Of a DNA stretch of 64,000 nucleotides, positions 45,261-59,300 are shown one piece after another; the stretch's first letter is position 1; each line of letters starts with the position of its first letter. The notes under the pieces are model-generated. The model had not been told where the DNA came from and did not search any database. It saw only the letters and a list, made by a program, of their open reading frames with translations. This stretch comes from Megachile rotundata. Lineage: Eukaryota > Arthropoda > Insecta > Hymenoptera > Megachilidae. The translations under genes were made by a program, and so were the position numbers. The stretch lies in contig NW_027473314.1 in NCBI RefSeq assembly GCF_050947335.1, positions 806,001 to 870,000 of the forward strand, written 5' to 3'.

Positions 45261-45754
45261 CATACAATCACAGTCATACAATCACAATCATACAGTCACA
45301 ATCATACAATCACAATCATACAAGCGCAATCATACAATCACAATCATAGAATCACAATCATACAATCACAATCATACAATCACAATCATACAATCACAAT
45401 CATACAATCACAATCATACAATCACAATCATACAATCACAATCATACAATCACAATCATACAATCACAATCATACAATCACAATCATACAATCACAATCA
45501 TACAATCACAATCATACAATCACAATCATACAATCGCAATCAAAGAATCACAATCATACAATCACAATCATACAATCACAATCATACAATAGCAATCATA
45601 CAATCACAGTCAAACAATCACAATCATAGAATCACAATCATACAATCACAATCATACAATCACAATCATACAATCACAATCATACAATCACAATCATACA
45701 ATCACAATCATACAATCACAATCATACAATCACAATCATACGATCACAATCATA
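45261..45754 (+). repeat. Near-consensus stretch with one S module
   Basis: Matches about 8.87-9.35 kb: cacagtc variants, acaagcgcaatc (about 45322), a long near-perfect run, tcgcaatcaaag and an S module (about 45590), ending at tacgatc before tagaatc. No gene. Confidence 0.85.
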
Positions 45755-48036
45755 GAATCACAATCATACAATCACAATCATACAATGACAATCATACAAT
45801 CACAATCAAAGAATCACAATCATACAATCACAATCATACAATCAGAATCATACAATCACAATCATACTATCACAATCATACAATCACAATCATACAATCA
45901 CAATCTCACAATCACGATCATACAATAACGATCATCCAATCACAATCATACAATCACAATCATACAATCGCAATCGTACAATCACAAACATGCAGAAACA
46001 ATCATACAATCACTATCATACAATCACAATCATACAATCACAATCATACAATCACAATCATACAATCACAATCATACAGTCACAGTCATACAATCACAAT
46101 CATACAATCACAGTCATACAATCACAATCATACAGTCACAATCATACAATCACAATCATACAATCGCAATCATACAATCACAATCATAGAATCACAATCA
46201 TACAATCACAATCATACAATCACAATCATACAATCACAATCATACAATCACAATCATACAATCACAATCATACAATCACAATCATACAAACACAATCATA
46301 CAATCAGAATCATACAATCACAATCATACTATCACAATCATACAATCACAATCATACAATCACAATCTCACAATCACGATCATACAATAACGATCATCCA
46401 ATCACAATCATACAATCACAATCATACAATCGCAATCATACAATCACAAACATGCAGAAACAATCATACAATCACTATCATACAATCACAATCATACAAT
46501 CACAATCATACAATCAGAATCATACAATCACAATCATACAATCACAATCATACAATCACAATCATACAATCACAATCATACAATCACAATCATAGAATCA
46601 CAATCATACAGTCACAGTCATACAATCACAATCATACAATCACAGTCATACAATCACAATCATACAGTCACAATCATACAATCACAATCATACAATCGCA
46701 ATCATACAATCACAATCATAGAATCACAATCATACAATCACAATCATACAATCACAATCATACAATCACAATCATACAGTCACAATCATGCAATCACAAT
46801 CATGCAATCACAATCATACAATCACAATCATACAATCACAATCATACAATCACAGTCATACCTTCACAATCATACAATCACAATCATACAATCACAATCA
46901 TACAATCACAATCATACAATCACAATCATTCAATCACAATCATACAATCACAATCATACAATCACAATCATACAATCACAATCATACAATCACAATCATA
47001 CAATCACAATCATACAATCACAATCATACAATCACAATCATAGAATCACAATCATACAGTCACAGTCATACAATCACAATCATACAATCACAGTCATACA
47101 ATCACAATCATACAGTCACAATCATAAAATCACAATCATACAATCACAATCACACAATCACAATCAGACAACCACAATCATACAATCACAATCATACAAT
47201 CACAATCATAGGATCACAATCATACAATCACAATCATACAATCACAATCATACAATCACAATCGTAGAATCGCAATCAAAGAATCACAATCATACGATCA
47301 CAATCATACAATCACAATCATACAATCACAATCATACAATCACAATCATACAATCACAATCATACAATCACAATCATTCAATCACAATCATACAATCACA
47401 ATCATACAATCACAATCATACAATCACAATCATACAATCACAATCATACAATCACAATCATACAATCACAATCATACAATCACAATCATACAATCACAAT
47501 CATACAATCACAATCATACAATCACAATCATACAATCGCAATTAAAGAATCACAATCATACGATCACAATCATACAATCACAATCATACAATCACAATCA
47601 TACAATCGCAATCATACAATCACAATCATACAATCACAATCTCACAATCACGATCATACAATAACGATCATCCAATCACAATCATACAATCGCAATCATA
47701 CAATCGCAATCATACAATCACAAACATACAGAAACAATCATACAATCACTATCATACAATCACAATCATACAATCACAATCATACAATCACAATCATACA
47801 ATCTCAATCATACAATCACAATCATACCATCACAATCATACAGTCACAATCATGCAATCACAATCATACAATCATAATCATACAATCACAATCATACAAT
47901 CACAATCATACAATCACAGTCATACCTTCACAATCATACAATCACAATCATACAATCACAATCATACAATCACAATCATACAATCACAATCTCACAATCA
48001 CAATCATACAGTCACAATCATACAATCACAATCATA
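45755..48036 (+). repeat. 2.34-kb higher-order unit, copy U5
   Basis: A single diverged unit of 2282 bp (163 monomers). Variants at 45990, 46788, 46802 and 47852 pair with 9586, 10398, 10412 and 11504 (offsets 36404, 36390, 36390 and 36348). The perfect tract is cut to 10 monomers (47392-47531), and about seven monomers are gained elsewhere. Private variants include caatcgtac (about 45975), tacaaacac (about 46289) and an extra cattcaatc near 46928. No gene. Confidence 0.9.
47392..47531 (+). repeat. Perfect tract of 10 monomers in U5
   Basis: Same bounding variants as in U1-U4, but less than half as long. Confidence 0.9.
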
Positions 48037-48175
48037 GAATCACAATCATACAATCACAATCATACAATGACAATCATACAATCACAATCAAAGAATCACA
48101 ATCATACAATCACAATCATACAATCACAATCATACAATCACAATCATACAATCACAATCATACAATCACAATCAT

Positions 48176-48195
48176 ACAATCACAATCACAATCAC
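48176..48195 (+). repeat. Hexamer insertion, type I
   Basis: Three hexamers ending in AC; third copy of the 14152 site. Confidence 0.94.
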
Positions 48196-50659
48196 ACAAT
48201 CACAATCATACAATCGCAATCATGCAATCACAATCATACAATCACAATCATACAATCAGAATCATACAATCACAATCATACAATCACAATCATACAATCA
48301 CAATCATACAATCACAATCATACAATCACAATCATACAATCACAATCATACAATCACAATCATAAAATCACAAATATACAATCACAATCATACAATCACA
48401 ATCATACAATCACAATCATACAATCGCAATCATACAATCACAATCATACAGAAACAATCATACAACCTTAATTATACAACCACAATCATACGATCACAAT
48501 CATACAATCACAATCATACAATCACAATCATACAATCACAATCATACAATCACAATCATACAATCACAATCATACAATCACAATCATACAATCATAATCA
48601 TACAATCACAATCATACAAGGACAATCATACAATCACAATCATGCAGTCACAATCATACAATCGCAATCACACAACCACAATCATACAATCACAGTCATA
48701 CAGTCACAATCATACAATCACAAACATTCAATCACAATCATACAATCACAATCATACAATCACAATCATACAATCACAGTCATACAACCACAATCATACA
48801 ATCACAGTCATACAATCACAATCATACAGTCACAATCATACAATCACAATCATACAATCACAGTCATACAATCACAATCATACAGTCACAATCATACAAT
48901 CACAATCATAGAATCACAATCATACAATCACAATCATACAATCACAATCATACAATCACAATCATACAATCACAATCATACAATCACAATCATACAATCA
49001 CAATCATACAATCACAATCATACAATCACAATCATACAATCACAATCATACAATCACAATCATACAATCACAATCATACAATCACAATCATACAATCACA
49101 ATCATACAATCACAATCATACAATCGCAATCAAAGAATCACAGTCATACGATCACAATCATACAATCACAATCATACAATCGCAATCATACAATCGCAAT
49201 CATACAATCACAATCATACAGAAACAATCATACAACCTTAATTATACAACCACAATCATACGATCACAATCATACAATCACAATCATACAATCACAATCA
49301 TACAATCACAATCATACAATCACAATCATACAATCACAGTCATACAATCACAATCATACTATCACAATCATACAATCACAATCATACAATCACAATCTCA
49401 CAATCACGATCATACAATAACGATCATCCAATCACAATCATACAATCACAAACATACAGAAACAATCATACAATCGCTATCATACAATCACAATCATACA
49501 ATCACAATCATACAATCACAATCATACAATCACAATCATACAATCACAATCATACAATCATAATCATACAATCACAATCATACAATCACAATCATGCAGT
49601 CACAATCATACAATCGCAATCACACAACCACAATCTTACAATCACAATCATACGATCACAATCATACGATCACAATCATACCATCACAATCATAAAATCA
49701 CAATCATACAATCACAATCATACAATCACAAGCATACGATCACAATCATACAATCACTATCATACAATCACAATCTCACAATCACAATCATACAGTCACA
49801 ATCATACAATCACAATCATAGAATCACAATCACACAATCACAATCATACAATCACAATCTCACAATCACGATCATACAATAACGATCATCCAATCACAAT
49901 CATACAATCACAAACATACAGAAACAATCATACAATCGCTATCATACAATCACAATCATACAATCACAATCATACAATCACAATCATACAATCACAATCA
50001 TACAATCACAATCATACAATCACAATCATACAATCACAATCATACAATCACAATCATACAATCACAATCATACAATCACAATCATACAATCACAATCATA
50101 CAATCACAATCATACAATCACAATCATACAATCACAATCATACAATCACAATCATACAATCGCAATCAAAGAATCACAATCATACGATCACAATCATACA
50201 ATCACAATCATACAATCACAATCATACAATCGCAATCATACAATCACAATCATGCAGAAACAATCATACAACCTTAATTATACAACCACAATCATACGAT
50301 CACAATCATACAATCACAACCATACAATCACAATCATACAATCACAATCATACAATCATAATCATACAATCACAATCATACAATCACAATCATGCAGTCA
50401 CAATCATACCATCGCAATCACACAACCACAATCTTACAATCACAATCATACGATCACAATCATACGATCACAATCATACCATCACAATCATACAATCACA
50501 ATCATACAATCACAATCATACAATCACAAGCATACGATCCCAATCATACAATCACAATCATACAATCACAATCTCACAATCACAATCATACAGTCACAAT
50601 CATACAATCACAATCATAGAATCACAATCACACAATCACAATCATACAATCAAAATCAT

Positions 50660-50679
50660 ACAATCACAATCACAATCAT
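50660..50679 (+). repeat. Hexamer insertion, type II
   Basis: Counterpart of 16650 at offset 34010. Confidence 0.94.
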
Positions 50680-51505
50680 ACAATCACAATCATACAATCA
50701 TAATCATACAATCACAATCATACCATGACAACCATACAATCACAATCATACAATCACAGTCATACAATCGCAATCACTCAATCACAATCTTACAATCACA
50801 ATCATACAATCACAATCATACAATCACAATCATAGAATCACAATCATACAATCACAATCATACAATCACAATCATACAATCACAATCATACAATCGCAAT
50901 AAAAGAATCACAATCATACAATCACAATCATACAATCACAATCATACAATAGCAATCATACAATCACAATCATACAGAAACAATCATACAACCTTAATTA
51001 TACAACCACAATCATACGATCACAATCATACAATCACAATCATACAATCACAATCATACAATCACAATCATACAATCACAATCATACAATCACAATCATA
51101 CAAGGACAATCATACAATCACAATCATGCAGTCACAATCATACAATCGCAATCACACAACCACAATCTTACAATCACAATCATACGATCACAATCATACC
51201 ATCACAATCATACAATCACAATCATACAATCACAATCATACAATCACAATCATACAATCACAATCATACAATCACAATCATACAATCACAATCATACAAT
51301 CACAATCATACAATCATAATCATACAATCACAATCATACAAGGACAATCATACAATCACAATCATGCAGTCACAATCATACAATCGCAATCACACAACCA
51401 CAATCTTACAATCACAATCATACGATCACAATCATACCATCACAATCATACAATCACAATCATACAATCACAATCATACAATCACAAGCATACAATCACA
51501 ATCAT

Positions 51506-52370
51506 ACAATCACAATCATACAATCACAATCATACAATCGCAATCAAAGAATCACAATCATACGATCACAATCATACGATCACAATCATACAATCACAAT
51601 CATACAATCACAATCATACAATCACAATCATACAATCACAATCATACAATCACAATCAAACAATCACAATCATACAATCACAATCATACAAGGACCATCA
51701 TACAATCACAATCATACAATCACAATCATACAATCACAATCATACAATCACAATCATACAATCACAATCATACAATCACAGTCATACAATCACAATCATA
51801 CTATCACAATCATACAATCACAATCATACAATCACAATCTCACAATCACGATCATACAATAACGGTCATCCAATCACAATCATACAATCACAAACATACA
51901 GAAACAATCATACAATCGCTATCATACAATCACAATCATACAATCACAATCATACAATCACAATCATACAATCACAATCATACAATCACAATCATACAAT
52001 CACAATCATACAATCACAATCATACAATCACAATCATACAATCACAATCATACAATCACAATCATACAATCACAATCATACAATCACAATCATACAATCA
52101 CAATCATACAATCACAATCATACAATCACAATCATACAATCACAATCATACAATCACAATCATACAATCACAATCATACAATCACAATCATACAATCGCA
52201 ATTAAAGAATCACAATCATACGATCACAATCATACAATCACAATCATACAATCACAATCATACAATCGCAATCATACAATCACAATCATACAATCACAAT
52301 CTCACAATCACGATCATACAATAACGATCATCCAATCACAATCATACAATCGCAATCATACAAGCGCAAT
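51506..52370 (+). repeat. Hybrid segment joining H1 to 2.34-kb-unit sequence
   Basis: Begins like 25.0-25.4 kb (caaggaccatc near 51691 and the ataacggtc C module near 51861). It then runs into a 19-monomer perfect tract (51926-52191), tcgcaattaaag and an ordinary module C (about 52322), an order otherwise typical of the 2.34-kb unit. acaagcgcaatc lies near 52362. No gene. Confidence 0.82.
51926..52191 (+). repeat. Perfect tract of 19 monomers
   Basis: Bounded by tcgctatc on the left and tcgcaattaaag on the right. Confidence 0.9.
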
Positions 52371-54140
52371 CATACCATCACAATCATACAGTCACAATCA
52401 TGCAATCACTATCATACAATCACAATCATACAATCACAATCATACAATCACAATCATACAATCACAATCATACAATCACAATCATACCATCACAATCATA
52501 CAGTCACAATCATGCAATCACAATCATACAATCACAATCATACAATCACAATCATACAATCACAATCATACAATCACAATCATACAATCACAGTCATACC
52601 TTCACAATCATACAACCACAATCATACAATCACAATCATACAATCACAATCATACAATCACAATCTCACAATCACAATCATACAGTCACAATCATACAAT
52701 CACAATCATAGAATCACAATCATACAATCACAATCATACAATGACAATCATACAATCACAATCAAAGAATCACAATCATACAATCACAATCATACAATCA
52801 CAATCATACAATCACAATCACAATCACACAATCACAATCATACAATCGCAATCATGCAATCACAATCATACAATCACAATCATACAATCAGAATCATACA
52901 ATCACAATCATACAATCACAATCATACAATCACAATCATACAATCACAATCATACAATCACAATCATACAATCACAATCATACAATCACAATTATACAAT
53001 CACAATCATACAATCACAATCATACAATCACAATCATACAATCGCAATCATACAATCACAATCATACAGAAACAATCATACAACCTTAATTGTAAAACCA
53101 CAATCATACGATCACAATCATACAATCACAATCATACAATCACAATCATACAATCACAATCATACAATCACAATCATACAATCACAATCATACAATCACA
53201 ATCATACAATCATAATCATACAACCACAATCATACAAGGACAATCATACAATCACAATCATGCAGTCACAATCATACAATCGCAATCACACAACCACAAT
53301 CATACAATCACAGTCATACAATCACAATCATACAATCACAATCATACAATCACAATCATACAATCACAATCATACAATCACAATCATACAATCACAGTCA
53401 TACAATCACAATCATACAATCACAGTCATACAATCACAATCATACAGTCACAATCATACAATCACAATCATACAATCACAATCATACAATCGCAATCAAA
53501 GAATCACAATCATACGATCACAATCATACAATCACAATCATACAATCGCAATCATACAATCGCAATCATACAATCACAATCATACAGAAACAATCATACA
53601 ACCTTAATTATACAACCACAATCATACGATCACAATCATACAATCACAATCATACAATCACAATCATACAATCGCAATCATACAATCACAATCATACAAT
53701 CACAGTCATACAATCACAATCATACTATCACAATCATACAATCACGATCATACAATCACAATCTCACAATCACGATCATACAATAACGATCATCCAATCA
53801 CAATCATACAATCACAAACATACAGAAACAATCATACAATCGCTATCATACAATCACAATCATACAATCACAATCATACAATCACAATCATACAATCACA
53901 ATCATACAATCACAATCATACAATCACAATCATACAATCACAATCATACAATCACAATCATACAATCACAATCATACAATCACAATCATACAATCACAAT
54001 CATACAATCACAATCATACAATCACAATCATACAATCACAATCATACAATCACAATCATACAATCACAATCATACAATCGCAATCAAAGAATCACAATCA
54101 TACGATCACAATCATACAATCACAATCATACAATCACAAT
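52371..54140 (+). repeat. Copy of H1, right half
   Basis: Matches about 25.95-27.5 kb: taccatc, atgcaatc (52512), cagtcatacctt with caaccac, ctcacaatc, a type I hexamer insertion, module E with ttgtaaaacc but ordinary cagaaac (53067-53099), module B (53260), module E (about 53585) and module C (about 53782). No gene. Confidence 0.87.
52808..52827 (+). repeat. Hexamer insertion, type I
   Basis: Counterpart of 26258 and 35200. Confidence 0.94.
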
Positions 54141-57100
54141 CATACAATCGCAATCATACAATCACAATCATGCAGAAACAATCATACAACCTTAATTATA
54201 CAACCACAATCATACGATCACAATCATACAATCACAATCATACAATCACAATCATACAATCACAATCACACAATCATAATCATACAATCACAATCATACA
54301 ATCACAATCATGCAGTCACAATCATACAATCGCAATCACACAACCACAATCTTACAATCACAATCATACGATCACAATCATACGATCACAATCATACCAT
54401 CACAATCATACAATCACAATCATACAATCACAATCATACAATCACAAGCATACGATCACAATCATACAATCACAATCATACAATCACAATCTCACAATCA
54501 CAATCATACAGTCACAATCATACAGTCACAATCATAGAATCACAATCACACAATCACAATCATACAATCAAAATCATACAATCACAATCACAATCATACA
54601 ATCACAATCATACAATCATAATCATACAATCACAATCATACAATGACAATCATACAATCACAATCATACAGTCACAGTCATACAATCGCAATCACACAAT
54701 CACAATCTTACAATCACAATCATACAATCACAATCATACAATCACAATCATAGAATCACAATCATACAATCACAATCATACAATCACAATCATACAATCA
54801 CAATCATACAATCGCAATAAAAGAATCACAATCATACAATCACAATCATACAATCACAATCATACAATAGCAATCATGCAATCCCAATCAAACAATCACA
54901 ATCATAGAATCACAATCATACAATCACAATCATACAATCACAATCAAGCAATCACAATCATACAATCACAATCATACAATCACAATCATAAAATCAAAAT
55001 CATACAATCACAATCACACAATCACAATCATACAATCACAATCATACAATCACAATCATACAATCACAATCATACAATCACAATCATACAATCACAATCA
55101 CACAATCACAATCATACAATCACAATCATACAATCACAATCAAACAATCACAATCATACAATCGCAAACATACAATCACAATCATACAATCACAATCATA
55201 CAATCACAATCATTCAATCACAATCAAAGAATCACAATCATACGATCACAATCATACAATCACAATCATACAATCACAATCATAGAATCACAATCATACA
55301 ATCACACTCGTACAATCACAATCATACAATCGCAATCATACAATCGCAATCAAAGAATCACAATCATACGATCACAATCATACAGTCACAATCATACAAT
55401 CACAATCATACAATCGCAATCATACAATCACAATCATACAGAAACAATCATACAACCTTAATTATACAACCACAATCATACGATCACAATCATACAATCA
55501 CAATCATACAATCACAATCATACAATCACAATCATACAATCACAATCATACAATCACAATCATACAATCATAATCATACAATCACAATCATACAAGGACA
55601 ATCATACAATCACAATCATGCAGTCACAATCATACAATCGCAATCACACAACCACAATCATACAATCACAGTCATACAATCACAATCATACAATCACAAT
55701 CATACAATCACAATCATACAATCACAATCATACAATCACAATTATACAATCACAGTCATACGATCACAATCATACGATCACAATCATACAATCACAATCA
55801 TACAATCACAATCATACAATCACAATCATACAATCACAATCATACAATAGCAATCATACAATCACAGTCAAACAATCACAATCATAGAATCACAATCATA
55901 CAATCACAATCATACAATCACAATCATACAATCACAATCATACAATCACAATCATACAATCACAATCATACAATCACAATCATACAATCACAATCATACA
56001 ATAGCAATCATACAATCACAGTCAAACAATCACAATCATAGAATCACAATCATACAATCACAATCATACAATCACAATCATACAATCACAATCACACAAT
56101 CACAATCATACAATCACAATCATACAATCACAATCATACAATCACAATCATACAATCACAATCATACAATCACAATTATACAATCACAATCATACAATCA
56201 CAATCATACAATCACAATCATACAATCGCAATCATACAATCACAATCATACAGAAACAATCATACAACCTTAATTATACAACCACAATCATACGATCACA
56301 ATCATACAATCACAATCATACAATCACAATCATACAATCACAATCATACAATCACAATCATACAATCACAATCATACAATCACAATCATACAATCACAAT
56401 CATACAATCATAATCATACAATCACAATCATACAAGGACAATCATACAATCACAATCATGCAGTCACAATCATACAATCGCAATCACACAACCACAATCA
56501 TACAATCACAGTCATACAATCACAATCATACAATCACAATCATACAATCACAATCATACAATCACAATCATACAATCACAATCATACAATCACTGTCATA
56601 CAATCACAATCATACAATCACAGTCATACAATCACAATCATACAGTCACAATCATACAATCACAATCATACAATCACAATCATACAATCGCAATCAAAGA
56701 ATCACAATCATACGATCACAATCATACAATCACAATCATACAATCGCAATCATACAATCGCAATCATACAATCACAATCATACAGAAACAATCATACAAC
56801 CTAAATTATACAACCACAATCATACGATCACAATCATACAATCACAATCATACAATCACAATCAAAGAATCACAATCATACAATCACAATCATACAATCA
56901 CAATCATACAATCACAATCATACAATCGCAATCATACAATCACAATCATACAGAAACAATCATACAACCTTAATTATACAACCACAATCATACGATCACA
57001 ATCATACAATCACAATCATACGATCACAATCATACAATCACAATCATACAATCACAATCATACAATCACAATCATACAATCACAATCATACAATCACAAT

Positions 57101-57370
57101 CATACAATCATAATCATACAATCACAATCATACAAGGACAATCATACAATCACAATCATGCAGTCACAATCATACAATCGCAATCACACAACCACAATCA
57201 TACAATCACAGTCATACAATCACAATCATACAATCACAATCATACAATCACAATCATACAATCACAATTATACAATCACAGTCATACGATCACAATCATA
57301 CGATCACAATCATACAATCACAATCATACAATCACAATCATACAATCACAATCATACAATCACAATCATA
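54141..57370 (+). repeat. Copy of H2 and H3
   Basis: Module K (54170 and 54310), a single 216-bp-type unit, atgcaatccc (54876), cacactcgt (about 55306), then the B-module ladder at 55618, 56458 and 57158 (spacings 840 and 700). Offset to 30278 and 30978 is 26180, exactly 1870 monomers, because seven hexamer insertions (42 bp, three monomer lengths) lie between. The stretch between modules B and S near 29.1-29.4 kb is missing here. No gene. Confidence 0.88.
54578..54597 (+). repeat. Hexamer insertion, type II
   Basis: Three hexamers plus AT after caaaatcat. Confidence 0.94.
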
Positions 57371-59300
57371 CAATAGCAATCATACAATCACAGTCAAACA
57401 ATCACAATCATAGAATCACAATCATACAATCACAATCATACAATCACAATCATACAATCACAATCATACAATCACAATCATACAATCACAATCATACAAT
57501 CACAATCATTCAATCACAATCATACAATAGCAATCATACAATCACAGTCAAACAATCACAATCATAGAATCACAATCATACAATCACAATCATACAATCA
57601 CAATCATACAATCACAATCACACAATCACAATCATACAACCTTAATTATACAACCACAATCATACGATCACAATCATACAATCACAATCATACGATCACA
57701 ATCATACAATCACAATCATACAATCACAATCATACAATCACAATCATACAATCACAATCATACAATCACAATCATACAATCACAATCATACAATCATAAT
57801 CATACAATCACAATCATACAAGGACAATCATACAATCACAATCATGCAGTCACAATCATACAATCGCAATCACACAACCACAATCATACAATCACAGTCA
57901 TACAATCACAATCATACAATCACAATCATACAATCACAATCATACAATCACAATTATACAATCACAGTCATACGATCACAATCATACGATCACAATCATA
58001 CAATCACAATCATACAATCACAATCATACAATCACAATCATACAATCACAATCATACAATAGCAATCATACAATCACAGTCAAACAATCACAATCATAGA
58101 ATCACAATCATACAATCACAATCATACAATCACAATCATACAATCACAATCATACAATCACAATCATACAATCACAATCATACAATCGCAATCATACAAT
58201 CACAATCATACAGAAACAATCATACAACCTTAATTATACAACCACAATCATACGATCACAATCATACAATCACAATCATACAATCACAATCATACAATCA
58301 CAATCATACAATCACAATCATACAATCACAATCATACAATCACAATCATACAATCATAATCATACAATCACAATCATACAAGGACAATCATACAATCACA
58401 ATCATGCAGTCACAATCATACAATCGCAATCACACAACCACAATCATACAATCACAGTCATACAATCACAATTATACAATCACAATCATACAATCACAAT
58501 CATACAATCACAATCATACAATCACAATCATACAATCACAGTCATACAATCACAATCATACAATCACAGTCATACAATCACAATCATACAGTCACAATCA
58601 TACAATCACAATCATACAATCACAATCATACAATCGCAATCAAAGAATCACAATCATACGATCACAATCATACTATCACAATCATACAATCGCAATCATA
58701 CAATCGCAATCATACAATCACAATCATACAGAAACAATCATACAACCTAAATTATACAACCACAATCATACGATCACAATCATACAATCACAATCATACA
58801 ATCACAATCATACAATCGCAATCAAAGAATCACAATCATACGATCACAATCATACAATCACAATTATACAATCACAATCATACAATCACAATCATACAAT
58901 CACAATCATACAATCACAATCATACAATCACAATCTCACAATCACGATCATACAATAACGATCATCCAATCACAATCATACAATCACAAACATACAGAAA
59001 CAATCATACAATCGCTATCATACAATCACAATCATACAATCACAATCATACAATCACAATCATACAATCACAATCATACAATCACAATCATACAATCACA
59101 ATTATACAATCACAATCATACAATCACAATCATACAATCACAATCATACAATCACAATCATACAATCACGATCATACAATCACAATCATACAATCACAAT
59201 CATACAATCACAATCATACAATCACAATCATACAATCACAATCATACAATCGCAATCAAAGAATCACAATCATACGATCACAATCATACAATCACAATCA
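57371..59300 (+). repeat. Copy of the 41.4-43.2 kb ladder
   Basis: B modules at 57844 and 58404 pair with 41832 and 42392 (offset 16012 for both), followed by the acaacctaaattat module E (about 58746), module C (about 58957) and tcgctatc. The near-perfect tract that follows is interrupted by acaattat (about 59099) and cacgatc (about 59167). No gene. Confidence 0.87.

Larger units (their letters stand above)
48037..51505 (+). repeat. 3.4-kb higher-order segment D, third copy
   Basis: ATG variants at 48642, 50252, 50392, 51126 and 51364 pair with 14632, 16242, 16382, 17116 and 17354 at the constant offset 34010. Private changes include cataaaatc near 49691 and taccatgac near 50721. The perfect tract near 48924 has 14 monomers, against 15 in the other two copies. 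After the shared end it continues like the 25-kb copy, not the 17-kb one. No gene. Confidence 0.91.
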
